This document shows positions 1-11,229 of a DNA stretch of 64,000 bases, in pieces; position 1 is the first letter of the stretch; the number at the start of each line of letters is the position of its first letter. The notes under the pieces were generated by a model, which saw only the letters and a program-made list of their open reading frames with translations, was not told the origin of the DNA and searched no databases. The position numbers and the translations under genes were made by a program. This DNA comes from Tribonema minus. Lineage: Eukaryota; Sar; Xanthophyceae; Tribonematales; Tribonemataceae. The stretch lies in the NCBI GenBank assembly GCA_017506865.1, contig JAFCMP010000536.1, forward strand, positions 434,001 to 498,000, written 5' to 3'.

Positions 1-1104
1 CAGAGTGCCGACACGTGCATTCACACAAATGATACGACATGGATGTGAATACCGAACGTTGTATCATGATCATAGGAGTTGCTGATGAAGTACAACTGTA
101 TGCTGATATTATTGTTGACAGTTTTTTTGTGCCCTGAGAGCTATCGATACACCCAGAGTACATCCGTGCTACTGCTCTTCTCATGTCCACGTCACCGTTG
201 CACCTCACCGATTGCAGTGTGCTGATATGTGAACAACTGTGTCAAGGACCATATTTTTGCATGTATGCACAGCATTAACTCCCTCAACGCTGACACACAC
301 AGGTGGAAGCGATAGTGAGCATCACTCGAACATACAAGTCCGAGCTACTCTGTGCAGTGCATGTGCGGATTTGTGCAACACAAGTGCAACATGTATGAGC
401 GGTCATACAAAAGCCGTGACTTGTGCAAGCATGCCAGCAGTGTAGTATTTTAATGCGCGTCAAACGCCCTTTAAAACGTCACCACAAGATACTTTGTGAA
501 GTACATGTCGATGATGGTAGCAAGCTCAACATCCACAATCTGGGCCGTTCGCGCCCAAAGCGAGAATTAGTAGAGAATACTTCACTCCATCCTCTATCAA
601 AAGGGTTCACCCCTCAAGCAACAATAACTGGAATACTTTCTATAATTGAGGCACTGACAAAACTATTGCAGAGCTGATGATTACCTTGAAGCTCTGCAAG
701 GTGTTTGAAAAAGAAAAGCAGTCCCAAAAGGTGACAAGGCAGCGGCGGCAGCCACGCTTTACAGTAAACAGAGATGATCAGCGAACAACAACGGTTCCAT
801 GACTATTAAAAACTGTGCCCATGGGGGGAAGTATCACTTGTACCCCTGTATGTGATACTGTACATGGCAGGGGCGCACAGCCTGTTCAAGACACAGCCGA
901 GGGCCCCGTGCACCAACTTCAAGCGCATTCGTGTGCATGCTGCCTGTGAAATTACCCAGCCAGCCACCCGCAAAACAGCCGATGCGTGTGAGGCGAAGGC
1001 GCAGTAGTAGGGCTGGCATAGAGGATAGCCCATCAGGGTGCCGATAGCCCTAGCCCTAACCCCAATCCTAGCCGTGGCTGAGGACTTGAGCAGCGCCGCC
1101 GCGC
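1..1104. other. Left-edge non-coding stretch
   Basis: I see no exon that can be tied to a protein family here. There is a short CCCTAA-like patch around 1045-1075. The stretch lies downstream of the MMAA stop codon on the minus strand and probably holds its 3' untranslated region and spacer. Confidence 0.4.
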
Positions 1105-1835
1105 TACGCCGTTTTTGAGCGGATGCTCAGGAAGAGACGGTCGACGCGCCGCTCGAGCATCACTTGAAGACTTGAGGAGCGCTAATGCATTATGCCTTTT
1201 TTGAGCGGATGCTCAGGACGAAACGGTCGACGAGGCGTTCTGCTGCCATGCGCGGCCCGAGCACGCCCTTGGCCAAATCGCCCTCCATCTTGCTCGCCAA
1301 GGCCTGTGATGAGGGTTGTACGAAAACATATTTGCATATTTGACCACACAAATACCGTGCATTTGAGGCGTATTTGGCAACCAGGAATACGTCGTGAGCA
1401 AACCTCAACGAAGGGCGTATTTGTGAGGCATGTGGCGAGTCTGCTTGATCGCCAAGGCCTGTGATCATCATGATTGAGGGATGCAGGGGGGGTGGTCACA
1501 ACATGAGACTCGTGGCCAATGACTGCAGCAGCGGCGACCACGGTCATTGGTGGAAGGCACTCGCGGCTCACCACACTTGTCACCTAGAGCTCTACGGTCT
1601 TTTGATTCGTTTCCATGAGAGTAGGTCCGGCCCCGCCGAGACGCACTACGATTTCATCTGTGACCGCTCCTGCACCACCTTCGAACGTTATCTTGTGACT
1701 GTTTTGCATCAGGCGCTGTTGTTTCGTCACGCCCTTTTGTATGCCAACAACTCAGTGAGGGATTCACATCGGTGCGCGCAAATCACTTGAGCTTCATCTT
1801 GCTCGCCGAGGCCTGTGGTCGCCATGAGTGACGGT
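1105..1835 (-). repeat. Partial copies of MMAA exon 8 edges
   Basis: The last coding bases of MMAA exon 8 (real copy ends at 1190) recur at about 1108-1158, just past the stop codon. The acceptor plus first bases of the exon (real junction at 1303/1304) recur in short form near 1449-1466 and 1796-1826. The copies are truncated and out of frame, so they are not exons. They flank the real exon on both sides. Confidence 0.7.
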
Positions 1836-4800
1836 AAAGGTTGGACGGATTCGGTTAGGGTTAGGGTTACTCCTCCCCTAACTCTTGGACGCAGGGAGCG
1901 GTTGAGATGTGAGAGTGGGTTTGTAACAACACACTGCACTTAGACTACACTGTGACTGCTCCTACACAATTATAGAGCTCTGGCCAGGGTTGCACCGTCA
2001 CCAGCGCTGTTGCGCTTGTGTTGCCCCCCTCCCCCCTAAAGCCATGGAACGAGTACGGATGCAGATCGAGTGCACGAGGAATCTTGAGTGTGACAGTGAG
2101 TCGGGCGCCAGGCTGCCTTTGGTGTATTGATCCGCTAGCGGCTGCTACTGCTCACCTTCTCAGGCTGCTGTGAGTGAGTAAATATAAGTGAGTCAATGAG
2201 TGAGTGAATGAGTCCGCCCCCCCTGTACATTGCCCCCCAGTGCATCGTCAGGTCAATCACGGCTCAACGCCTCCAAGCACAGCGCATCCGCACCCCACGG
2301 CCATTACACCTCCGCTCTGCCAGCTACATACCCTAAAGCTATATACCTACCAGCAGCGCCGTATCGCTTGCGACCATCAAAAGTGCCTTCGAGTTCAGAG
2401 TTGTCGGCAACTTCGGGAAAAATTGGGGCAAAAAAACAGGAACCAGCAAGGCGCACAGAAAGAGGGGGACGCGAGCATGTGGTAGCCGTTCGCATTCCGC
2501 TAGACCACACAAGGCCAAGCTCTTGTGGACACGGCAACACCAGCCAGGTAGCCAGCACTTTCGCCTGTGCGCTCAACTTTAAAATCAACCCGCACCAGGT
2601 GTTCCCCGTGGGGATGGTTTGATTACCCCCACAACGCACACACGCTCCCTCAAGCTTCTGCTTCTCTGCAGCACCTTGCTCTGTTGCATCCTGTCGACCA
2701 GTCTGAGCCCTTGCTAGTTCCCCATTCAGGGGGGCCGCCATGAACCTGAAGCGTGCCACCGCGTACCTGAACGCCGGAGTCCTCCAAGGCGCGCTCCGCC
2801 AGCTGCCGCTCGAGCTGCTTGAGCATCCAGTAGCGCCCCTGAAGGGTTAGGGTTAAGGTTAGGGTTAGGGCTAGCGTACCTGAACGCCGGGGTCCTCCAA
2901 GGCGCGCTCCGCGAGCTGCCGCTCGAGCTGCTTGAGCATCCAGTAGCGCCCCTGGATGCGGCGCCGGCGGTCGAATTCGCCGTGCTCGTGCAGCGCCGCG
3001 CAGAACTTCTCGACCTGCGGCAGCACACCCAGCGCGATTCACATGAAATTCATGAAGAATTTCATGAATTCATGAATGAAAGGCGCCTACACATGCCGTG
3101 CCCGTGCAGCGCCGTGCAGAACTTCTCGACCTGCGGCAGCGTACCCAGCGCAATTCACATGAAATTCATGCATTCATAAATGAAAGGCGCCGACACATGC
3201 CGTGCTCGCGCAGCGCCGCGCAGAACTTCTCGACCTGTGGCAGCACACCCAGCACAATTCATGAAATTCATGAGTTCATGAATGAAAGGCGCCGACACAT
3301 GCCGTGCTCGCGCAGCGCCGCACAGAACTTTTCGACCTGCGGCAGCACACCCAGCGCAATTCATGAATTAATGAACCCAAGGTGCCGACGCATGGCAGTT
3401 TGCTGAGCGCTGAGCACGGGGCACAGACGCTGCCATGGGGGTGCATGGAAGAGAAATGGCCACGAGCGAGTGGCGCACATGTGGGGTTTAAATTGCAGGG
3501 CCGTTTCTATTGGAACAGGCCTTGACCTGGTCAAGGGCAACACAACACAAGCGCAGTGGCTGTAGAAGCAATGTCCAGGGGCAGCAGCACGGCCTCAAAG
3601 GCAGGTACACAACAGTTGAACTTTGATTCAGGAACAGTTGAACTTTGATGAAAGACATGTGCCCGGGCTCACAGGGTAGGTTTAGGCTTAGATTTAGGCA
3701 TGACAGCTGAGCACAGCGCACGGCAGAGGGGATTGAACGGCTGGCAAAGCCGCATTGTTTGCGTGGCGCATGGCATTAACCATAACCCTAGCTCCAACCT
3801 CTGCAGACGAGCAAAGACACAGCAGACGATGTCGCAGCGGAACACTACACAGCGAAATGCACGTGAAGCAGGTGGTGGTCGCTCAGGCTTGAGACAACAG
3901 CGCAGGCGCAGCCACACAGTAGGGTTAGGGTTACCCTAACCCTAACCCTAACCCTAACCCTAGCCCTAAGCAGCTCAAATGCCGCAAAGGTTCATTTAGC
4001 AGCTGAATGCCACAGAGCATGAGCAGCTCAGCGGCACATGCGATGCAGGCTAACCCAGAATAGTTGCAAGCGCAAGCAGGTTCAGTGCGACGGAGACCTC
4101 ATACTGCAATGCAAAGTAACAGCGTAGAACGAACAAGATTGCAAGCCCTGTTGTTAGCCTGACGCGTACATTAGAGGGAACATGTATGCATGCATCATGA
4201 TGTATGTGTAGGTAGGTAGGTACTGACCTGTTCCCACATCTTGTCAATGCCAAGGCCCTTTCTTGCAGAGCAGAGCAGCACAGGGGGGTGCCAGAAAGGT
4301 AGCTGCAAAGCAAGGAGCGGAGGGGACAGGGCTCGTTGAGCAAGAAGAGGAAAAATGCAAAGCTACTTTTGAGCGAAACACTTCCGTGGGAGGAAGCACT
4401 CTGGTGCTGATACATACTTCAACTATGTGCAGACTACCCTCAGTGTTTGCAATAGTTGTAGCAAGACCTGTACACCAGGAACATGCGCTTCACACATACA
4501 CATGACGCACAGTTGCAGTTGCGCTGTAACTCTTTTGCAGGACTTAAAAAAGTTCGATGATTGAAGAGCGACTAAGGATAGCGAATGCGGAGTCCAACCT
4601 TTCAGAGGAATGGACATCTTGCGTGAAGTCAAAATGACAAACTTTACTGAGAAGCATCCGCCCCTGCACAGTTGAGGTTGTACTTCAATTATTGGGGTAT
4701 CATCCATGCGCATTCAATTCCAAACATGTGCGAGAAAACATACTTCGAAGTATGCTCAACCAAACGCAATCAATATTTTGACATGCGGTGGCTTGACTTT

Positions 4801-7800
4801 GGGTGCATGGACTGCGAAACTTGAGAGCTCAGACAAAGCAAGGTGCAGCAGCATGAAGTTCGAGCAATTAACTGAGCGCATACTTCAAACGTGCTTGCAG
4901 CCTGCCAGCACCTAACCCTAACCCTAACCCTAACCCTAACCCTAACCCTACCCTAAACAAATGATAGACTGGGCTTGGCTACAGCGAATGCCAGCCAAGA
5001 ATACACTTGACCCTGACAACACTTCACACAAATCTTGACAACACAAACAATAGTTTGAAATGCTGAAGGCATCGCACTCACGCACCTTTGGCCGATTGTA
5101 GTGCATGGCGTTAGAGTAGTCGCCAGCCGTCAAGCGAGCGGGGCTGCGCAACATCAAAGAAAGGAAAGCAGGCGGGTCAAAAACAAAAGCATGAAACATT
5201 TCATTGCACCTGTGAATGGCGGCGAATGTCGAGCAAATGAAATTTAACCCTAACCCTAACCCTAACCCGAAGGGAGTCACACCACGTTCCAGGTGGATGC
5301 AACGTGGAGACATTAGGTCATGAGATAATGCATGGGTACACTTGCTCGATCATGAGAATGGCTCTGAGACATCACCAGCAGAACAACAGAACAATGAATC
5401 CAGGCTTGATGCTATACTATATGCGCTTGCGAACAGCATCTTCAGGACACCTCCTCTGTTATACTGTCGTCCACGCGCAGCCGGCGAGCCTTGTGGTGCT
5501 TGTGCCCAACACAATTACGGTGACACAGCACACATTGAGAAGAGAGCTATGCAAGGGGCTTGCAAGCAATCCTGACCCGTATCCAGCAACTTGGGGTTAG
5601 GGCAGGCACACACTTGTAAACCTGCAACAAGCATTACTTCAATTGAAGTTGCATGATTCATTCAAGTTAAATTGAAAAGGCAACTTCAATGTTGATTGAA
5701 ATTGCACATTTGGCTGAAGTTCCACGTACCCCTCCAGCTCCCCGTCGGCCTTATTAACCACCACCAGATCCGCGGCTTCGATGATGCCCTTCTTGCTGCC
5801 CTGCAGATCGTCGCCGCTTGCCGGCGGCAGCAGCAGCGTCAATACGTCCACCTGCGCACAGAACACGCACGCACACACACACCACACACACACAATACAA
5901 AGAGAGTCAGTACACACAAACACAAACATACACACACACACACACACGCACACGCACACGCACACGCACACACACACACAGTGCGAGCAGCAGGCGCATT
6001 GTATTATGAATGGTTGAGCGCAACACACACGCATATGCATGCGCACGCGCACACACACAGAGAGAAAGAGAGAGCAGCAGGCACTTTGCAAAAACTTGAA
6101 CGGAAGGCCAGTGAGCTGTGCTGATGCTCAGCAAAGTGCTGTGCTGTGTCAGCGCTCAGTAGAACGAGACATTCGCCGTTGATTGCTGGCAGAATTGCCA
6201 GCGTCGAATGAAGAGTTCGGCTGCATGAGCAATGCGCGGTTGAACGAGCGCTGTAGACTGGATTTGAAAGCAGTGACAGCTAAGCCTGGTTGCAACCAAA
6301 CCCTAACCGTAACCCCATCGCCAGCGCTCACTGTCTGCTCCAACTCTACTCTGCGGCGCCATTTTCCCCACCATCACAACCCACACCCTAGCCCTGGTTG
6401 CGCACGCAACCCGAAGCCTAGTCGCAACCCTAACCCCAGGGCTCGCCGTCAGCTCCACCTCCACCTCGCTCTGCCCCGTATGCATGGTCATCACAATACA
6501 ACCCTAGTTGTGCACCCCGGACCCCATTACCAACCCTAGTAACAATCATAGCCCCGGTACTCACCGTCTGCTCTGCTTCCACCTTGCTCTGCCCCGTGTC
6601 AACGATCATCACACTGCAACCCTAACCCCATCAACAAGTCTCTTGCCGCAACCCTGCGCACACCATACATACTTCCTTGTGCACATGACGCACTGCACGG
6701 CGCGTGACCCTACCCGCAATCCCCTGCTGCTTACGCGAGAGTGCCATGTGCACACGGCGCCCTGCGCGCCCTCGTGTTGTGCAGATCCGCCAGCAATGCC
6801 GACCCTAGCACCAGCGCTCACCGTCTGCTCCACCTCCACCTCGCTCTGTCCCTTGTCCGCAACCCTAGTTGCGCAACCCTAACCCTCATCACCAACCCTA
6901 GTAACGCCAACCCTAGCCCCAGCCCCAGCGCTCACCGTCTGCTTCACCCCCACCTCGCTCTGCTCCCGTTTCCACGATCATCACACCACAACCCTAGTTA
7001 CGCAACCCTAACCCCGTTGCCAACCCTAGTAACCCTAACCCTAGCTGCTCACCGTCTGCTCCACCTCCACCTCGCTCTGCCCGAGCCCGACCGTCTCCAC
7101 GATGACCACATCGTATCTGGCCGCCTGGCACAGCAGCACGACGCTGTGCGTGTGCGCCGCGATGCCGCCGAGCACGCCGCCGCTGGGGCACGCGCGTACG
7201 AACGCGTTGGGCGTCCTGCTGAGCTCCTGCATGCGCGTCTTGTCCCCCAGGATGGACCCCCCGCTGCGCAGCGACGAGGGGTCGACGGAGATGACCGCCA
7301 CGCGCTTGCCGGCCTGCACGAGCCGGAGGCCGAGGGCCTGGCGCGTGCGCGCGCACGAGCGGCGGAGACGCATGTAGGTAGGTATTGTTTAGTATACTGC
7401 GGGTGAGCGGTGTCGTGTACGCACACGCGGCGGAGAGGCGTGTGAAGAATATGGTGTGCTGATGAGTGCTGTTAATGACCGCCACGCGCTTGCCGGCCTG
7501 CACGAGCCGCAGGCCGAGGGCCTGGCGCGTGCGGTGCGCGGGGGCGGCGGAGGTGTGCATGTATATGTTATGTATTGGTCTGATGGTGTCATGTATGCAC
7601 GCGCGGCGGCGGCGAGGGGTGTGAAGAGAGTGATCTGCTGATGAGTACTGTACTCCAATGTAAGCACACGCTTGCCGCCCTGCACGAGCCTGAGGCCGAG
7701 CGCCTGGCGCGTGCGGTGCGTGGGGGCGGCGCGTGTAGGTAGGTATGTATATTGGTCTGCCATTGAGCGGTGTCATGTGTCATATATGCACAACGGATAA

Positions 7801-9841
7801 GTGTGTAAGGAAAGTGGTGTGCTGATGGGTGCTGTAGAGTGCGCATGCGCTTGCCGGCCTGCACGAGCCGGAGGCCGAGCGCCTGGCGCGTGTGCGACGT
7901 GCGGGCGGCGGAGACGCGGGTAGTTGTGTATGTATTGTGCAGTATACTGCGGGTGAGCGGTGTCGTGTATGCACACGCGGTGGAAAAGCGTGTGAAGGGT
8001 GCGGATGAGTACTGTACTGTAATGTACGCGTGCGCTTGCCGCCCTGCACGAGCCTGAGCTCCAGCGCCTGGCGCGTGCGCAGCGGCAGAAAAGCATGTTA
8101 CGTTTTGATCTACTGGCAAAAACCGCCTTGAGCGCCCGGCGCGTACGCAGCGGCAAAGAAGCATGATTCGTTCTGACATACTGGCAGGAGGCGTCATGCA
8201 TAAGCACTCTCAGCAGTGCTCTCTGCCACGCGGCGAGAAAGACGCAAGTGCAGCCGTGAATGCGGAGTCAAGTTGCGGTCAGCGCGCGTCCACATGACCA
8301 ATTTCAAGACGCTGCATGTGGTGTAGCATGCGCGTGAAAGTGTTTTCAAGACACGCAGCAGGCCCCACCATGAGTGCATAGGGTCCCTACTGCGTTTTTA
8401 TCTGCGCTAAAAGTTGAGTAACTATGGTCCAGCGGCGATACGCTACTCTTGACACCTGGTCAAGAACACTTTACGTGCATGTCAGCGCTTGAAGTTGACG
8501 TATTACCCGTGCCGCATGAAGTGCACCTGGTCAAGAAAACTTCACGTTTATCTAAACGCTTGAAGACTTTGAGTGCCGCAGGACATGCAGTGCACGCTTC
8601 TGTTGAGAGTTTCAAGCATATGTGCAACAATCAAGCGCGTCGCCAAGATGCTCTTATGTGTGGCTCAAGAGATCACACAGACGCAAGATTTGCCAATCGA
8701 AATGTTTCTTATTGAGAAATACATGTATGTTGGAGGAAAGGTACATGATCATAGACTGACGCTTTGCAACATGGACCTTCATCCAAAGCAACCCGGTGCC
8801 TCTACCTCAAATCCAGCTGGCTGTTCCAATGTAGTGGTGCTCACCTCAATGAATGTGGACTTGCCAGCCCCCGGCGGCCCCGCTATGCCCACCCTCACGC
8901 AGTCAACCGCTGCCTCCGCTCGCCGCCGGGCCAAAACCTGTATTGATGTTGAAGTTGAAGTTGATCCCACGCATGACAGATGGCGCTGTCAAGCAGCGCG
9001 AGCTCAAGCGGAATCTGCCCAATGGTGGCGATGATACAGCGCGTAACGTCACCATGACTTATGGCAAGTACTGATGATGGTGCCATTCTTGTGCACTATT
9101 TGTCCAGTATCACGCGCAAATGCCCGTTTTCGAGTACAGATGCAGTGGGTCGCGAAGTCGCGCTGTACGCAAGACTCTGCAGCGCAAGCTTTATGGTGTA
9201 GGTGATGCATTGCATGCACGTATTTCAAAGGAGCATTTGTCACCAAGGCGGCGGTCGTGCACTACAGCAGTAGCACTGCCTGCAAGGCACATGGTACACT
9301 CACACAGCTGCTCCTGCTGCAGCAGTAGCAGTACGTTGATCCCAGTAGCTCTATAGATTTGCCGGATCCTCAGCATCTGCTTGAGAAATCAACAGCTACA
9401 TTGCTCGGATGAAGTGCTGTGCACGGCTGCCCGGTATTGCCGCCTTCTCATGATTAAACAGTAGCACAGTTGTTGATCTTCATTAGCGACTGGAGAGCTC
9501 TATTACAATTCTGGACCAAATCAAGTATAAGCTACCAGCGATGACATATGTATCCTTAGCACTCAACTCACCTTGTCAAGCAACATGTCCGCCTGGTGGT
9601 GATCCTCATGTAGCTGAGATTCCACCAGAGTGATAGCACGCGCCAGCTGCAGCCTGTCCCCATCTAGCACTCCTTTGACCAGCTTTTCCGTCACAGCATG
9701 CAGAGGCTCTGCTGCTGCCTCAGTCACCGTAGACGCCACACGCCGCGAGGTGTGGAATGTAGGTCGCAGGATCACATTGCTGTGACCCAACAAAAGCTTG
9801 GATCCCGCCACACGCGCAGTTCGCATGCAGCACGCATGCAT
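1190..9841 (-). CDS. MMAA: Methylmalonyl-CoA mutase-associated GTPase (MMAA/MeaB/ArgK family), 8 exons
   Basis: G3E-type P-loop GTPase that loads and protects adenosylcobalamin on methylmalonyl-CoA mutase in the mitochondrial propionate pathway. Exons in coding order: 9841-9572, 8937-8845, 7337-7053, 5851-5730, 5143-5086, 4302-4228, 3014-2880, 1303-1190 (stop TAA). Phases agree at all seven junctions and give 383 aa, between bacterial MeaB and animal MMAA in length. Residues 1-38 are basic and Ser/Thr-rich like a mitochondrial presequence. Seen motifs: RAITLVES helix near residues 66-73, P-loop GPPGAGKST at about 110-118, SVDPSS and the [12 protein letters not shown] switch region in exon 3, NKAD at about 250, LLCSAR (G5) in exon 6. 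The C-terminal helical part ([10 protein letters not shown] and [10 protein letters not shown]) matches the family dimerisation arm. Donors and acceptors are GT-AG. Introns are swollen by copies of exon edges. The start at 9841 is the first in-frame ATG; 9826 is an alternative. Family assignment is secure. Confidence 0.93.
2757..2842 (-). repeat. Truncated second copy of MMAA exon 7 with donor site
   Basis: This stretch repeats the 3' half of MMAA exon 7 (real exon 2880-3014), including the donor GTACGC, with only a few substitutions. It lies downstream of the real exon and is separated from it by a telomere-type tract at 2846-2872. It lacks an acceptor, so splicing from exon 7 to exon 8 should ignore it. 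Confidence 0.8.
3096..3352 (-). repeat. Three tandem copies of MMAA exon 7 acceptor edge
   Basis: Copies at about 3096-3147, 3199-3250 and 3301-3352 each contain the acceptor CCGCAG and the first 30-35 bases of exon 7, followed by AT-rich ATGAATTCATGAA-type sequence. The period is about 102 bases. All lie upstream of the real exon in gene sense. Each could act as a decoy 3' splice site. Confidence 0.85.
3918..3966. repeat. Head-to-head telomere-type repeat tract
   Basis: Two TTAGGG units run directly into about five CCCTAA units on the same strand, so the two arrays face each other with no spacer. It lies in MMAA intron 6. Head-to-head arrays are the usual scar of end-to-end telomere joining or of an inverted insertion at a break. 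Confidence 0.85.
4912..4955. repeat. Telomere-type (CCCTAA)n tract
   Basis: About six perfect CCCTAA units inside MMAA intron 5. In gene sense the tract reads TTAGGG. Confidence 0.9.
5244..5270. repeat. Telomere-type (CCCTAA)n tract
   Basis: Four CCCTAA units in MMAA intron 4, about 100 bases upstream of exon 5 in gene sense, reading TTAGGG in that sense. Confidence 0.9.
5869..5990. repeat. CA/CACACG microsatellite
   Basis: Interrupted (CA)n with CACACG variants, directly upstream of MMAA exon 4 in gene sense. A shorter related patch lies at about 6019-6060. Pure slippage-type repeat; the apparent His/Thr reading frames over it are not genes. Confidence 0.9.
6318..6985 (-). repeat. Five decayed copies of MMAA exon 3 donor edge
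   Basis: The last bases of exon 3 plus its donor (real junction 7053/7052) recur near 6328-6350, 6441-6485, 6566-6600, 6818-6852 and 6928-6970. Each copy is joined to CCCTAA-like bases. Spacing is irregular (about 110-250). Decay increases with distance from the real exon. Confidence 0.82.
7338..8150 (-). repeat. Tandem array of MMAA exon 3 acceptor edge, ~180-bp period
   Basis: Copies of the acceptor CGCGCCAG plus the first 35-45 bases of exon 3 occur near 7483-7530, 7669-7716, 7846-7893 and 8033-8080, with a shorter piece at 8123-8147. The real junction is at 7337. Between copies, the intron unit (GGTAGGTA, GCGGGTGAGCGG and similar) is also repeated, so the duplicated unit is intron end plus exon start. 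Several copies keep the reading frame of the exon for 12-17 codons. Confidence 0.9.
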
Positions 9842-11229
9842 TGTCTTCGGCGAGGTGCAAAAACAGAGCTCTATGCGCTGCACCACTGCAAAGATCTCAA
9901 AGTCCGGACCGTTGCCGCTTGAAGTTTCCACTTGAAGTTTTGTGCTGTTCTTGACGGGACTTACAGCGGGGTCATACGTAATACGTTCTTCAATAATGAA
10001 TCACCATTGACATGGGCCAGCTGTATTGGCGTCATGAGTTTGTGTGTGCTTGCAAACATTGCACAGGAGGCGCATAGACCTCACAGACTTCATTGACACA
10101 TCAGCATGACCACCACCATGACGATGCAACGTGGTACACGTTAACAACACACGACCACTGCTCTTGAGCCTTCAAAGGTACACGTCCAAGACGATACTTT
10201 TTGCCAACACGCATAATATTATCTCAGCGTCCAAAGCTGGTGATCAAGGCTGCGGCCATGCACGCTGATTATTGACACCATACAACAAAAGTCATCACGC
10301 GATACAGTCTGTCCATCCTGAAATCTTTGTGCAGGCGCATGCAGGCAGCTGCAGAAGATCCGATGAGAGTTCGCAACCAACCACAGACACGAGCAGCACA
10401 AGCCTCTGCGGCCATGCTCCCCAAGGACAGCCCAGCTCAATGGCATGAATTACGCCAGAATTACACCATATGTCATATGATGAAGCTGCCAGCGTGCAAG
10501 GGCTCTTGCTTGTAGCTCACAACAAAAGTGCAACCAGATCAGTGCAATCAAGTGCGGCAGCTGAACAGGAGTCCAAGTACCAGCGAGACTGAACAAGTCA
10601 CCCAAACTCGTACATTGCTCTGTGCTGTGAACCACTCTGTGACATGGTAATCGGCTACACTCAAAATCATGCACCGCTTGCGCCGCCTGCCACCTGCCAC
10701 GCAGTGCTGGCAGTCGCACTGGCTGCGATGCATTGCTCACCACCACCATCGCGTGAATGAACACTCAACACCCAAAATTGGCGAGACACAGGGCGCTGCG
10801 CTGCTGCATGGCGCAGCCGCCGGTGCTCGGTGCTAGGTTAACCACCATCCTCGCAAACCCTAATTAGACACCGTTCTGTGCTGTGTGATGCTGCGCGGAA
10901 CGGACGCTCGGCGCCTGTTTGCGGCCATGACCCCTCGGCGCTGGCAAGTGCACGGCGCACCCAGCCGAGAGCGCCTGTCCTCCTTGCGACTTTTTCGCTG
11001 TGAACACGTTTGTTACAAGATGCGCGCTGTCGTCCCACCTCGGGTTGCTATGCTGTGCACGCCACGTCGCCTCCGCTGAATTGTGTGGGGCGAAGAACGG
11101 CGCGACTGAGCGTTGCTGCATTGCGCTGAGCGGCTGACGCAGACGGCGGATGGCACCATTCGCTGCCTGCGCCAGGCAATACCCCCACCCCCCCTCTTGC
11201 CAATTTGAAGGCGTACTTCACTTTGTCTC
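9842..11229. other. Spacer between MMAA and DGAT2
   Basis: No exon recognised on either strand. It must include the MMAA promoter and 5' leader (right of 9841, reading leftward) and the DGAT2 3' untranslated region. Confidence 0.45.

Noticed and set aside
5639..6134. Long frames over the CA repeat, on both strands
   Set aside because: They only translate the microsatellite (His/Thr or Cys/Val runs); the true exon here is 5730-5851.
6994..7776. 260-codon minus-strand frame over MMAA exon 3 and its copies
   Set aside because: It reads the exon copies in the wrong frame; the GTPase motifs are in the frame used by 7337-7053.
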